Shown here: piece by piece, positions 45,110 through 54,375 of the stretch | Layout: each line of letters begins with the position of its first letter | Numbering within the stretch: position 1 is the stretch's first letter | Assembly: GCF_000420025.1 (NCBI RefSeq) | Contig: NZ_ATUD01000001.1 | Coordinates: 620,001-684,000, forward strand | Length of the DNA: 64,000 nucleotides | Reading direction: 5' to 3' | Source: Patulibacter americanus DSM 16676 | GTDB lineage: Bacteria; Actinomycetota; Thermoleophilia; Solirubrobacterales; Solirubrobacteraceae | The notes under the pieces: model-generated | Told to the model about the DNA's origin: nothing | The model's input: only the letters and a program-made list of their open reading frames with translations | The model's database searches: none | Program-made: the position numbers and the translations under genes

Positions 45110-46426
45110 GTGAAGCAGCACCTCAGGTACACCGTCCCCGCCCTCGCCAGCGCCTGCGCGCTCGCCCTCTCCGCCTGCGGCGGGGACGACGGCGGCGAGT
45201 CCTCCGGCGCGGCCGGAGGCGGTTCCGGGTCCGGCGGCAGCAAGGCCCAGGGGATCGACCCGGCGTCGATCGAGACCGCGAAGGGCAACGTCACCCTCTG
45301 CGCCCCGGCGCTCACCATCGAGGCGGCGAAGGCGGCCGTGAAGCAGGCCGCCACCGAGGCCAGCGGCCTGAAGGTCGACGTCATCACGCTGCCCGACGCC
45401 GCCGACGAGCAGAACGCGCAGTTCGTCCGCCGCCAGCGCGCGAAGTCCGGCGAGTGCGACGTGTTCGAGTCCGATGTCGTGTGGACCGCGCAGTTCGCCG
45501 CCCAGGACTGGCTGCTGAACGTCACGGACTACGTGAACGCCCGCAAGGCGGAGTTCATCCCGTCAACGCTCGAGACCGCGACCTACGAGAAGAGCTACTT
45601 CGGCGTGCCGGAGAAGACGGACGCCGGGCTCCTCTACTACCGCAAGGACCGCACCGCGACGCCGCCCGACACGTGGCAGGCGCTCTACTCGCAGGCGAAG
45701 GACGCGGGCGGGCTCGTCTACCAGGGCAAGGCCTACGAGGGCCTGACGGTGCACTTCCTCGAGGTCGCCTACGGCGCGGGCGGCAAGGTGCTCTCGGACG
45801 ACGGCACGAAGTCCGAGATCAACTCGCCCGAGAACCTCGCGGCGCTCAAGCTCATGGCCGACGGCGTGAAGAACGGCGCGGTGCCGAAGGCCGTCCTGAC
45901 CTACCAGGAGGGCGAGAGCCAGCAGGCGTTCGACTCCGGCAAGCCCGGGTTCATGCGCAACTGGCCCTACGCCTACTCGCTCGAGAAGGAGTCGAAGACG
46001 GAGGCCGTGAAGAAGAACTTCGACGTCGCCCCGCTGCCGACGTTCGAGGGCGGCCAGGCGGCCGGCGTGCTCGGCGGCTCCAACCTCGTGATCTCGAAGT
46101 TCTCGAAGAACCCGAGCGCGGCGCTCAAGCTCGTCGACGTCATGACGAACGCCGACGCCATGCGCCTGCGCGCCACGGAGTACTCCTTGGCCCCGGTCCT
46201 GAACGAGAGCTACGACGACGCGGAGATCAAGAAGGCACTGCCCTTCTCGGACGCGCTGAAGACGGCGGTCGAGCAGGCCCAGGCCCGCCCGGTCTCGCCC
46301 GCCTACACCCAGGTCTCGACGGCGATCTCGAGCAACGTCGCCAAGGCGCTGTCGGGTCGGACGACGCCGGAGGCCGCGCTGGAGGCCGCGGACAAGGCCA
46401 TCTCCTCCGCGCTGACCACCTTCTAG
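45110..46426 (+). CDS. Sugar-binding lipoprotein (LpqY-like)
   Basis: A 438-residue extracellular solute-binding protein. With the GTG at 45110 it has a clean lipoprotein signal ending LALSACGG, the Cys being lipidated. CCAGGAG lies 6 nt before this GTG. An in-frame ATG at 45059, overlapping the ATPase stop, adds 17 residues and cannot be excluded. The mature part resembles mycobacterial trehalose-binding LpqY (DVFESDVVWTAQFAAQDWL, EFIPSTLETATY, AYEGLTVHFLEVAYG). It captures trehalose or a related sugar for the two permeases encoded next. Confidence 0.88.
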   Translation: MKQHLRYTVPALASACALALSACGGDDGGESSGAAGGGSGSGGSKAQGIDPASIETAKGNVTLCAPALTIEAAKAAVKQAATEASGLKVDVITLPDAADEQNAQFVRRQRAKSGECDVFESDVVWTAQFAAQDWLLNVTDYVNARKAEFIPSTLETATYEKSYFGVPEKTDAGLLYYRKDRTATPPDTWQALYSQAKDAGGLVYQGKAYEGLTVHFLEVAYGAGGKVLSDDGTKSEINSPENLAALKLMADGVKNGAVPKAVLTYQEGESQQAFDSGKPGFMRNWPYAYSLEKESKTEAVKKNFDVAPLPTFEGGQAAGVLGGSNLVISKFSKNPSAALKLVDVMTNADAMRLRATEYSLAPVLNESYDDAEIKKALPFSDALKTAVEQAQARPVSPAYTQVSTAISSNVAKALSGRTTPEAALEAADKAISSALTTF

Positions 46427-46435
46427 GCCCCCACC

Positions 46436-47413
46436 ATGGCCACGACCAGCCTGCGCGGGCGCCCGCCGCGCAGGCGGCGTTCCCTCTACACCGGGGAGCG
46501 CCGCCTCGCCGCGGCGATGATCACGCCGACGCTCGCCCTGATGGCGGTCGTCGCGGCGTACCCCATCGGGTACGCGATCTGGCTCTCGCTCCACCAGTAC
46601 TCCCGCACCACCGCCGGCGCCTCGCGCTGGGTCGGGTTCGAGAACTACACCGCGGCCCTGTTCGGCGACACGTCCGGCTTCGCGGCCGCCGCGGGCATCG
46701 CGTCCGGCGACTTCTGGTCCGCGTTCCTGCACACCGTGGTCTTCGCGGTGATCTCGGTGAGCGCCGAGCTGACGCTCGGGCTCGTGATGGCGCTGATCAT
46801 GCACCAGGCCTTCAAGGGCCGCGGGCTCCTGCGGGCGACGATCCTCGTCCCGTACGCCGTGCTGACGATCGTCTCGGCGATCGTGTGGCAGACGGTGACG
46901 GCGCCGGACTCGGGCTTCGTCCCCCAGGTCCTCAGCGCGTTCGGCCTGCCGGGCGCAGACCGCGTGCGGCTGGCGTCGACGCCGGACGCCATGGCGGTCG
47001 TGATCATCGCCGACATCTGGAAGACCGCGCCGTTCATGGCGCTCATGCTGCTCGCCGGGCTGCAGGTGATCCCGGGCGACCTCTACGAGGCCGCCCGGGT
47101 CGACGGGGCGACGAAGTGGCAGCAGTTCCGGCGCATCACGCTTCCGCTGCTGCGGCCCGCGATCGCCGTGGCCCTCATCTTCCGCACGCTCGACGCCCTG
47201 CGGGTGTTCGACCTGCCGTGGGTGCTGACGGGCGGCCAGTACGGCACGAGCACCCTCTCCACGGAGGCCTACAGCACGTTCTCCGGCGACCAGCTCATCG
47301 GCTCCGGTGCCGCGCTGTCGGTGATCACCTTCGTCGTCGTCATGGCGGTCTCGCTGATCTACATCCGCTTCGTCGGCGGCAACCTCCGCGACGCGACCTC
47401 GGAGAACACATGA
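46436..47413 (+). CDS. Sugar ABC transporter permease (SugA/MalF-type)
   Basis: A 325-residue membrane protein with six predicted segments, beginning MITPTLALMAVVAAYPIGYAI. The EAA loop that contacts the ATPase reads EAARVDGATKWQQFRRITLP. It sits 9 nt after the lipoprotein gene and overlaps the next permease by 4 bases (ATGA). It forms one half of the channel. Confidence 0.94.
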   Translation: MATTSLRGRPPRRRRSLYTGERRLAAAMITPTLALMAVVAAYPIGYAIWLSLHQYSRTTAGASRWVGFENYTAALFGDTSGFAAAAGIASGDFWSAFLHTVVFAVISVSAELTLGLVMALIMHQAFKGRGLLRATILVPYAVLTIVSAIVWQTVTAPDSGFVPQVLSAFGLPGADRVRLASTPDAMAVVIIADIWKTAPFMALMLLAGLQVIPGDLYEAARVDGATKWQQFRRITLPLLRPAIAVALIFRTLDALRVFDLPWVLTGGQYGTSTLSTEAYSTFSGDQLIGSGAALSVITFVVVMAVSLIYIRFVGGNLRDATSENT

Positions 47414-48306
47414 GCACCGTCGCCCCCGCCCGCCCCGCGAGCCCCGAGGTCGCCGAGCGGTCCCCGAAGAAGCGCAAGGGGCAGGGGACCTCGCCGGTCC
47501 TGTGGATCGGCGTCGTCTTCGTCGTCCTCTTCTGCCTCTTCCCGTTCTACTGGCTCGTCCAGATCTCGCTGCGGACGAGCCAGGACATCGGCGTGGCCGC
47601 GCTCTACCCGCCGAACCCGACGCTCTCGAACTACAGCGACGTGTTCCAGAACGACGACTTCGTGGCGGGCCTGCGCAACAGCGCGATCGTCGCCACGGTC
47701 ACGACGTTGCTCTCCGTGCTCGTCGGATCCTTCGCGGCCTACGCGCTCGCGCGGCTGCGGTTCCGCGGCAAGTTCACGATCCTGGCGCTGATCCTGTCGG
47801 TGACGACGTTCCCGCCCATCGCGATCGCGCTGCCGATCTTCCAGCTGTGGACGGACCTCGGGCTGAACAACACCCTGATCGGCCTGATCATCCCGTACCT
47901 CACGTTCGCGCTGCCGCTCACGACCTACATCCTCACCTCCTTCTTCCGCGAGATCCCGCGGGACCTGGAGGAGGCGGCGCTCGTCGACGGGGCCACGCGG
48001 TTCCAGGCGTTCCGCAAGGTCGTCGTGCCCCTCGCCGCGCCCGGGATGGCGACGGCCGGGATCCTGACGTTCATCTTCGCCTGGAACGAGTACCTCCTGG
48101 CGATCACGCTGACGACGTCGAAGGCGGCGCGGACGGTCCCGGCGGCGATCGGCAACTTCAACGACACCGCCGGAGGCGGCTACGCCCAGCCCGTCGGCCT
48201 GATCGCGGCCGCGAGCGTGCTGATCTCGATCCCGCTGATCATCCTCGTGCTCGCGTTCCAGAAGCGGATCGTGGCCGGGCTGACGGCGGGGGCGGTCAAG
48301 GGGTAG
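47410..48306 (+). CDS. Sugar ABC transporter permease (SugB/MalG-type)
   Basis: A 298-residue membrane protein with six segments (VLWIGVVFVVLFCLFPFYWL is the first). The EAA loop is EEAALVDGATRFQAFRKVVVP. The MalG-type C-terminus inserts towards the ATPase. It is the partner of the preceding permease, starting in the ATGA overlap, and closes the operon ahead of a strong hairpin. Confidence 0.94.
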   Translation: MSTVAPARPASPEVAERSPKKRKGQGTSPVLWIGVVFVVLFCLFPFYWLVQISLRTSQDIGVAALYPPNPTLSNYSDVFQNDDFVAGLRNSAIVATVTTLLSVLVGSFAAYALARLRFRGKFTILALILSVTTFPPIAIALPIFQLWTDLGLNNTLIGLIIPYLTFALPLTTYILTSFFREIPRDLEEAALVDGATRFQAFRKVVVPLAAPGMATAGILTFIFAWNEYLLAITLTTSKAARTVPAAIGNFNDTAGGGYAQPVGLIAAASVLISIPLIILVLAFQKRIVAGLTAGAVKG

Positions 48307-48321
48307 GCGCGCCGCGGCGGG

Positions 48322-48355
48322 GCGGGGCGGGGAGCCGGCAGGTTCCCCGCCCCGC
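48322..48355. terminator. Hairpin after the sugar ABC operon
   Basis: GCGGGGCGGGGA (48322-48333) and its exact complement (48344-48355) form a 12-bp stem with a 10-nt loop. Flanking GCGCCGCGG and CCGCGGCGC can add an outer stem. It lies between convergent stops at 48306 and 48398. Confidence 0.65.
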
Positions 48356-48397
48356 TGCGCCTCCAAGCCCCGCGGCGCGCAACACCCCGCGGCGCCC

Positions 48398-49690
48398 CTA
48401 CGTCCCGCTGTTGACCCCGCTGGCGGCGGCGTCGCCCGCGAGCTCGCGGGCGACCGCCTCCGTCAGCACCACGGCGCGCGCGATCGTCGCGTAGTCGAGG
48501 CCGTTCGGGGTGTCCGTCGGCAGGTGGTAGTTCGACATCGCCTTCGCGCGGTCGAAGGACACGAGGCACGCCGTCGGGTAGCCGGCGCGGGAGGGGATCA
48601 CCGCGTCGGTGCTCGAGCGGGCGCGCATGCCGCGGCGCAGCGGCAGGCCCTCCCGCCACGCCACCCGGTGCACCAGGTCGCGGAAGGACCGCCAGTGGTA
48701 GTCCTCCATCACCACGGGTCCCTCCCCCTCGATCGACACCAGCTCGGGCGAGCCGATCGTGTCGAGGTTGAGGAACCACGTCGTCTCGCGGTCGAGCTTG
48801 GGGAACCACTCCTGGGCGAACGAGTAGATGCCGCCCTGGATGACCTCCTCCGCACCGCACGAGACGAGCAGCACGCGCACGCCGACGCCGTCGCCGGCGT
48901 CCTGCGCCGCGCGCAGCCGCTCCGCCAGCGCGACGAGCGCCGCGACGGCGGAGAGGTTGTCGTTCGCGCCCTGCACCACGTCGGCGCGCGCGATGTTCGC
49001 CATCGCGGCGGTCGAGCCGGCGCTGAGGCCCGCGCCGAGCAGGCCCAGGCGAGGGCGGCGCAGCGCGGCCCCGAGGGCCGAGAGCGCGGGGCCGCCGACG
49101 ACGGGCCACCACACGGGGAGTGCGGTGTCGATGCGCTCGAACAGGCCCGGCGCGACGTCGAGCATCTTGCGTTGCAGCGTCTGGTCGAAGATCGCGCCTG
49201 TCGGCGCGGCGTCGTGGTGCGCCATGACCACGAGCGTGCGCTCGGCCTGCGGATCGCCGGCCTCGGCCACGACGTTCCACGTGCGCTGCGGCTTCTGCGT
49301 CGCACGGCGGGCGACGCGCGGGCCGTTCGAGACGTCGTCGGCGATCGCCGCGGCCGCCGCGACGCCGAGCGCCATGCCCAGGCCGCGGCCGCGCCTGCTC
49401 AGGCCGACGATGCCCGCGGCGGCGCCGGCCACGCTCAGCGCCCCGACGAGCCGGGCGTAGCCGCCGAGGAACGTCGCGTCCTCCACGTGGGCGGGCGCGC
49501 CCGCGCGGGTCAGGCGCTCGGCGATCCACTCCGCGGCGCGGTGCTCGTCCTCCGAGCCGGCGCGGCGCACGAGCGGGGCGAGCGTCTCGACGACCTCACG
49601 CAGCACGGCGCGGTCGACGCCCGCGACGCCGCCCGTCGGGCGGGCCGCCACGTCGCCCCGGCCCGCGTCCGTCCCGCCCGGCGTGCTCAT
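48398..49690 (-). CDS. M28-family zinc aminopeptidase-like protein with hydrophobic insert
   Basis: A 430-residue protein of the M28 fold. The co-catalytic zinc ligands are seen in VMAHHDAAPTG, GANDNLSAVAAL, SCGAEEVIQGG, FLNLDTIGSPEL and a late His (NYHLPTDTPN). Before the catalytic core lie two hydrophobic stretches (LVGALSVAGAAAGIVGLS and LGMALGVAAAAAIADD), which suggest a membrane-anchored hairpin, and another Ala/Gly-rich region at about 200-225. There is no signal peptide. The substrate is unknown. The ATG overlaps the thioesterase stop by 4 bases. Confidence 0.85.
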   Translation of the reverse strand: MSTPGGTDAGRGDVAARPTGGVAGVDRAVLREVVETLAPLVRRAGSEDEHRAAEWIAERLTRAGAPAHVEDATFLGGYARLVGALSVAGAAAGIVGLSRRGRGLGMALGVAAAAAIADDVSNGPRVARRATQKPQRTWNVVAEAGDPQAERTLVVMAHHDAAPTGAIFDQTLQRKMLDVAPGLFERIDTALPVWWPVVGGPALSALGAALRRPRLGLLGAGLSAGSTAAMANIARADVVQGANDNLSAVAALVALAERLRAAQDAGDGVGVRVLLVSCGAEEVIQGGIYSFAQEWFPKLDRETTWFLNLDTIGSPELVSIEGEGPVVMEDYHWRSFRDLVHRVAWREGLPLRRGMRARSSTDAVIPSRAGYPTACLVSFDRAKAMSNYHLPTDTPNGLDYATIARAVVLTEAVARELAGDAAASGVNSGT

Positions 49691-50103
49691 GCCGTCGCCG
49701 CCTCCGCGGCGCTCAGGGCGGCCCGCTCGTCGTCGTTGAGGGGGCGGGCGCCGCGCTTCTCCGGGTCCCAGCCGACGAGGACGGTGATCGCCTCGGCCGC
49801 GACGGTGCCGTCGGGCTTCGCGATCCGCGACGCCAGGCGGATGCTCGAGTTCCCGACGCGGTCGAGCCACGTGTCGATGACGACCTCGCGGTCGCCCAGG
49901 CGCACCTCGTGCCGGTAGTCGATCTCGACGCGGCCGAGCACGAACGCGCCCAGCTGCTTCTCCAGGACGTCGAGGATGAACGCGACGCGCGCCTCCTCCA
50001 GCATCACGTGGTAGACGGACTGGTTGAGGTGCCCCAGCGTGTCGAGGTCGCGGTAGCGCAGCGGGATGGTCACGCGCGTGACGTGGCCGCGTTCGGTGGT
50101 CAT
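49687..50103 (-). CDS. 4HBT-family acyl-CoA thioesterase
   Basis: A 138-residue hotdog-fold enzyme that hydrolyses acyl-CoA. The family signature reads LRYRDLDTLGHLNQSVYHVML, with catalytic Asp near its start, and RVEIDYRHEVRLGDREV follows. Natural acyl chain unknown. TAGCGT lies 7 nt before the ATG, so the message is probably leaderless; its stop overlaps the M28 gene start. Confidence 0.92.
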   Translation of the reverse strand: MTTERGHVTRVTIPLRYRDLDTLGHLNQSVYHVMLEEARVAFILDVLEKQLGAFVLGRVEIDYRHEVRLGDREVVIDTWLDRVGNSSIRLASRIAKPDGTVAAEAITVLVGWDPEKRGARPLNDDERAALSAAEAATA

Positions 50104-50233
50104 GCTCCCGACGCTAGCGCTCCGGACCCGCACGGGGCGGCGACCGGGTGCGCTACCTTCGTGGACGGCTCCGCGCGGCGCGCGGGCGCCTTTCGGCGGG
50201 CCGCCGTCCCCACCCCGGCCCGTCCCGTCCGCC

Positions 50234-51787
50234 ATGAGCTCGCCGCACGCCCACCGTCCGCCGCGTCCCGGCATCGCCTTCGCCCTCCGCTTCCTGCTCG
50301 CAGGGGTCCTCGTCCTCGTCGTCGTCGGCACCGCGGTTGCGACGACGATCCGTCGCGAGGCCGACCAGATCGTCCAGAACTTCGCGGAGCCGACGCAGGC
50401 GACCCAGCAGGCCAAGGAGGCGCTCTCCGACGTCGAGCCGGGCAAGCCGCAGACGATGCTGCTCGTCGGCGACGACGCCCGCAAGGGCGAGAAGAGCGGC
50501 CAGCGCTCGGACACGATGATCCTCGTGCGCCTCGACGGCGACGCGAAGGTCACGTCGATGCTCTCCCTCCCCCGCGACCTGATCGTGCAGGGCGGCTCGT
50601 CCGCTCGCCTGAACGCCTCCTTCGCGAACGGGCCGAAGGGCCTGATCGAGCAGCTCAAGCGCATCCTGTCGACGCCGCAGGAGCGCTTCGACATCCACCA
50701 CTACGTGTCGATCCGCTTCTCCGCGTTCTCGGCGGCCGTGAAGGAGTTCGGCTGCTTTTACGTCGACGTGGACCGCAAGTACTTCAACGACAACAACCCG
50801 CCCGCGGGCGGCGGCTCCGAGGGCTACGCCACCATCGACGTGCCCGCCGGCTACCAGCGCCTGTGCGGCGAGGACTCCCTGGACTACGTCCGGTTCCGGC
50901 ACCTCGACAACGACGTCGTCCGCGAGGCGCGCCAGGCGCACTACCTCGCGGAGGCGCGCGGCCAGATCGCCACCTCGTCGCTCATCACGCAGCAGGACAA
51001 GCTGACGAAGGCGATCTTCAAGTTCGTCGACACCGACATCCGCTCCGGCAAGGGCCTGCTCGGCGTGGTCAAGCTCGGCCTCGACGTCGTCGGCAAGCCG
51101 ACGCGCCGCGTCACGCTCGAGACGACGGACACGGAGGAGGGTGCGCTCCAGACCACGCCCGCCGGCCTGGCGAAGGCCGCGAAGGAGTTCCTGCATCCCG
51201 GCTCGTCCCCCGGCGGCGGCTCGACGTCGATCGGATCCTCCCCGGATGCCGATGGCGGCTCCGGCACCACGACGAAGCCGAAGAAGAAGAAGGTCCGGCG
51301 CGCGAAGGCCCGCACGCCGAAGACCCTCACCGCCGCCCCGGCCGCGGCGAAGGCGGTGGTCCAGCAGTCCGGCATCGCTCGCGACTTCCGCGACGCGCCG
51401 ATCTACATCCCGCGGCTCATGGAGTACGAGGCGCGCTACCGCGAGAACTACTCCCGCGGCTACGACATCCAGTCCCGGGGCGGCCGGGCGTTCCCGTGGC
51501 AGGGCTACCGCATCGTGGTCGACCTGGCCGGCGGCAAGGACGGCTCGGGCCAGTACTACGGGATCCAGGGCACCTCCTGGAAGGACCCGCCCGTCCTGGC
51601 GCTCGCGACGGACTCCGTCCGCCTGGGCGGCCGCACGTTCCGGATCGAGTACGACGGCAAGCGCATCCGCCGCCTGCTGTGGCAGACGCCGAGCGGCACC
51701 TACTGGGTCAACAACTCCCTGAAGAACAGCCTGACGAACAACGAGATGCGCGCCATCGCGCGCTCCCTCGTCCGCTACGACGGCTGA
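50234..51787 (+). CDS. LytR-CpsA-Psr (LCP) family cell-wall glycopolymer ligase
   Basis: A 517-residue membrane protein with a single N-terminal anchor (ALRFLLAGVLVLVVVGTAVA). The extracytoplasmic LCP domain shows GDDARKGEKSGQRSDTMILV, MLSLPRDLIV, NASFANGPKGLIEQL and YVRFRHLDNDVVREARQ, which carry the Asp and Arg residues that bind pyrophosphate. LCP enzymes transfer lipid-linked glycopolymers to peptidoglycan. After a Lys-rich linker (KPKKKKVRRAKAR) there is a second domain of about 130 residues of the LytR_C or unknown type. A leader of about 67 nt is implied by TACCTT near 50155. Confidence 0.92.
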   Translation: MSSPHAHRPPRPGIAFALRFLLAGVLVLVVVGTAVATTIRREADQIVQNFAEPTQATQQAKEALSDVEPGKPQTMLLVGDDARKGEKSGQRSDTMILVRLDGDAKVTSMLSLPRDLIVQGGSSARLNASFANGPKGLIEQLKRILSTPQERFDIHHYVSIRFSAFSAAVKEFGCFYVDVDRKYFNDNNPPAGGGSEGYATIDVPAGYQRLCGEDSLDYVRFRHLDNDVVREARQAHYLAEARGQIATSSLITQQDKLTKAIFKFVDTDIRSGKGLLGVVKLGLDVVGKPTRRVTLETTDTEEGALQTTPAGLAKAAKEFLHPGSSPGGGSTSIGSSPDADGGSGTTTKPKKKKVRRAKARTPKTLTAAPAAAKAVVQQSGIARDFRDAPIYIPRLMEYEARYRENYSRGYDIQSRGGRAFPWQGYRIVVDLAGGKDGSGQYYGIQGTSWKDPPVLALATDSVRLGGRTFRIEYDGKRIRRLLWQTPSGTYWVNNSLKNSLTNNEMRAIARSLVRYDG

Positions 51788-51789
51788 GG

Positions 51790-51816
51790 CCGGCCGCGCC
51801 CTCGCGGCGCGGCCGG
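51790..51816. terminator. Hairpin between convergent genes
   Basis: CCGGCCGCGCC and GGCGCGGCCGG pair over 11 bp with a 5-nt loop, 2 nt after the LCP stop and 4 nt from the stop of the opposing oxidase gene. Confidence 0.65.
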
Positions 51817-51820
51817 GCGC

Positions 51821-53239
51821 TCAGCGGCCGGCGATGCGGTCCGCCAGGAGGCCCAGGCGGCTCGTGCGGTCCAGGCCGCCCATCTCGCGACGGTCGGCCG
51901 TGCGGTACAGCCGGTAGATCGCGTGCACGCCCAGGTAGCGCAACGGCTCGGGCTCCCAGCGGCGGACGCCGTCGCGCACCCACGGCAGCGCGGTCAGCTC
52001 CGTGTCGTCCCCGACGATGAGGTCGCGCAGGGTCCGGCCCGCGAGGTTCGTGGTCGCCAGGCCGCTGCCCACGTAGCCGCCGGCCCAGCCCAGCCCGGTC
52101 TCGCGGTCCAGGTGCACGGAGGGCGACCAGTCGCGCGGCACGCCGAGGACGCCGCACCACGCGTGGTCGATCGGCACGTCGGCGGTGGCCGGGAACATGT
52201 CGTGCAGCAGGGCGACGAGGCCCTCGACCGTCTGGCGCTGCGTGCGACCGTTCTCGTCCGTGCGCGAGCCGAACCGGTACGGCACGCCGCGGCCGCCCAG
52301 GGCGATCCGGCCGTCGGCCGTCCGTTGGGCGTACATGTAGGCGTGGGCGTTGTCGCCGAGCGTGGCGGGCGAGTCCCAGCCGATCTGGTCCCAGACCGCC
52401 TCCGGCAGGGGCGCCGTGGCGACGATCGCGCTGTTCATCGGCAGCCACGTGCGCCGGTGGCCCTTCAGGCCCGGGGTGAAGCCCTCGAGGCAGCGCAGGA
52501 CGTAGCGCGCGCTGACGGTGCCGTGGTCGGTGATCGCGCGGCCCGGCTGCACCTCGGAGACGGTGGTGCCCTCGTAGATCGGCACCCCGAGCCGCTCGAC
52601 CGCGGCGGCGACGCCCTGCACGAGCTTGGCGGGCTGCACGCGCGCGCAGTGCGGGCTCCACGTGCCGCCGATCGCGCCGGTCACGCGGACGCGGTCGGCC
52701 AGCTCCGCCGCGCCGAGCTCGGCGACGTCGTCCTCGCCCAGCCCGAACGCCCGGTCCTCCTCCAGGTGCGCGCGGAGCCGGTGCAGCTGCGCGGGGTTGC
52801 GGGCCACGTGCAGCAGCCCCGCCTTCGCGACGTCGGCGTCGACGCCCTCGTGCTCGAGGACGGCGATGACCTCGTCGACGGTCTCCTGCATCGCCCGCTG
52901 GAGCGCGACGACGCGCTCGTGGCCGACCCGCTCGGCCACCCGGGCGCGCGGGGCGACGAACTCCGAGGACAGCCAGCCACCGTTGCGACCAGACGCCCCG
53001 AAGCCGGCGAACTCTCGCTCGAGCAGCGCGATCGACAGCTCGGGTCGGGCCTGCTTGAGGTAGTAGGCCGTCCACAGCCCCGTGAGGCCGGCGCCGACGA
53101 TGCAGACGTCGACGGTCCGGTCGCCAGGCAGCGGCGGGCGACGACCCGGCAGGTGGGTGTCGGCGTACCAGAAGGACGGCCCGCCGTTGCGGCGGGCGAG
53201 GGTGTCGGTACCACCGTCGCGCAGGGCGAGGCCGCGCAT
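51821..53239 (-). CDS. DAO-family FAD oxidoreductase (gamma-glutamylputrescine oxidase-like)
   Basis: A 472-residue flavoprotein. The FAD site reads VDVCIVGAGLTGLWTAYYL, followed by GFGASGRNGGWLS, typical of the PuuB/OrdL group. The C-terminal FAD block is GWAGGYVGSGLATTNLAGR. PuuB-type enzymes oxidise the amine of gamma-glutamylputrescine to an aldehyde with O2. Position at the end of a PotABCD-type operon led by a PuuR-like regulator supports an amine substrate. Its ATG overlaps the ATPase stop by one base (TGATG). Confidence 0.88.
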   Translation of the reverse strand: MRGLALRDGGTDTLARRNGGPSFWYADTHLPGRRPPLPGDRTVDVCIVGAGLTGLWTAYYLKQARPELSIALLEREFAGFGASGRNGGWLSSEFVAPRARVAERVGHERVVALQRAMQETVDEVIAVLEHEGVDADVAKAGLLHVARNPAQLHRLRAHLEEDRAFGLGEDDVAELGAAELADRVRVTGAIGGTWSPHCARVQPAKLVQGVAAAVERLGVPIYEGTTVSEVQPGRAITDHGTVSARYVLRCLEGFTPGLKGHRRTWLPMNSAIVATAPLPEAVWDQIGWDSPATLGDNAHAYMYAQRTADGRIALGGRGVPYRFGSRTDENGRTQRQTVEGLVALLHDMFPATADVPIDHAWCGVLGVPRDWSPSVHLDRETGLGWAGGYVGSGLATTNLAGRTLRDLIVGDDTELTALPWVRDGVRRWEPEPLRYLGVHAIYRLYRTADRREMGGLDRTSRLGLLADRIAGR

Positions 53240-54375
53240 CAGGCGGCCGCCCCGGCGGCGACGGGCGCGGTCGGCGCGCTCGCGCCGTCGTCCGGGAGCA
53301 CGACGGCGTCGTCGGCCGAGAACGTGAGCCACACCTCGTCCCCGGAGCGGCAGGCCGAGCGTGCCGCGGCGGTCTCGCGGACCGTCCCCGCGGAGCCGTC
53401 GGGCAGCTCGATCTGCAGCTTGCGGCCGTTGCCGAGGTAGACGTCCTCCGTCACCCGGCCGCGGACGGCGTTGCCGGCGGGGGCGTCGTCCGTCGCGGGG
53501 ACGAGCGTGATCCGTTCGGGGCGGACGACCACGGCCGCGGCGCCCGCGGAGTGGTGCCCGCGCCCGGCGTGGACCCGCACCCCCGGCCCCTCGACGAGGG
53601 TCGCTCCGCCGTCGGGCCGGGCCGTCCCCTGCAACAGCGTCGACTCGCCGAGGAACTGCGCGCAGAAGACGGTCTCGGGGGCGTCGTAGAGCTCCTCCGC
53701 CGTGCCGACCTGCTCGATCCGCCCCGCGTTGAAGACGGCGATGCGGTCCGAGAGCGCGAGCGCCTCCTCCTGGTCGTGGGTCACGTAGACGAACGTGGTC
53801 CCCAGCTCGGCGTGGATGCGCTTGATCTCGAGCTGCAGGGTGTCGCGGAGCTTGCGGTCCAGCGCGCCGAGCGGCTCGTCCATCAGGAGCACCTGCGGCG
53901 AGTAGACGATCGCGCGGGCCAGGGCGACGCGCTGCTGCTGGCCGCCGGAGAGCTCGGACGGGCGCCGCGCGTCGTAGCCGTCGAGGCCGACAGCCGCGAG
54001 GGCCGCGGTGACGAGCCGGCCGCGCTCCCCCTTCTCCACCTTGCGCTGCTTGAGCGGGTAGGCCACGTTCTCCGCGACGGTCATGTGGGGGAACAGCGCG
54101 TACTGCTGGAACACCATGCCGATGTCGCGCTTGTGCGGCGGCAGGGAGTGCACGGCCTGGCCGTCGATGAGGAGCTCGCCCGCCGTGACGTCGATGAAGC
54201 CGGCGATCATGTTGAGCGTCGTCGTCTTCCCCGAGCCGCTGGGGCCGAGGAAGGTGAGGAACTCCCCGGGACGGGCCTCGAGGTCGATCCCGGCCACCGC
54301 GACCGCGTCGCCGTAGTGCTTGGTGAGGCCGCGGAGCGTGATGGACGCCCCGCCGGACTGCAGGTCAGCGGGCAT
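53239..54375 (-). CDS. Polyamine-type ABC transporter ATPase (PotA-like)
   Basis: A 378-residue ATPase. Walker A is GPSGSGKTTTLNMIAG, the signature LSGGQQQRVALAR, Walker B LLMDEPLGALD, with VTHDQEEALALSDR. The C-terminal TOBE domain (VVVRPERITLVP) is complete. The family imports putrescine, spermidine, or related opines and amines. Its ATG lies 11 nt inside the preceding permease gene. Confidence 0.93.
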   Translation of the reverse strand: MPADLQSGGASITLRGLTKHYGDAVAVAGIDLEARPGEFLTFLGPSGSGKTTTLNMIAGFIDVTAGELLIDGQAVHSLPPHKRDIGMVFQQYALFPHMTVAENVAYPLKQRKVEKGERGRLVTAALAAVGLDGYDARRPSELSGGQQQRVALARAIVYSPQVLLMDEPLGALDRKLRDTLQLEIKRIHAELGTTFVYVTHDQEEALALSDRIAVFNAGRIEQVGTAEELYDAPETVFCAQFLGESTLLQGTARPDGGATLVEGPGVRVHAGRGHHSAGAAAVVVRPERITLVPATDDAPAGNAVRGRVTEDVYLGNGRKLQIELPDGSAGTVRETAAARSACRSGDEVWLTFSADDAVVLPDDGASAPTAPVAAGAAA

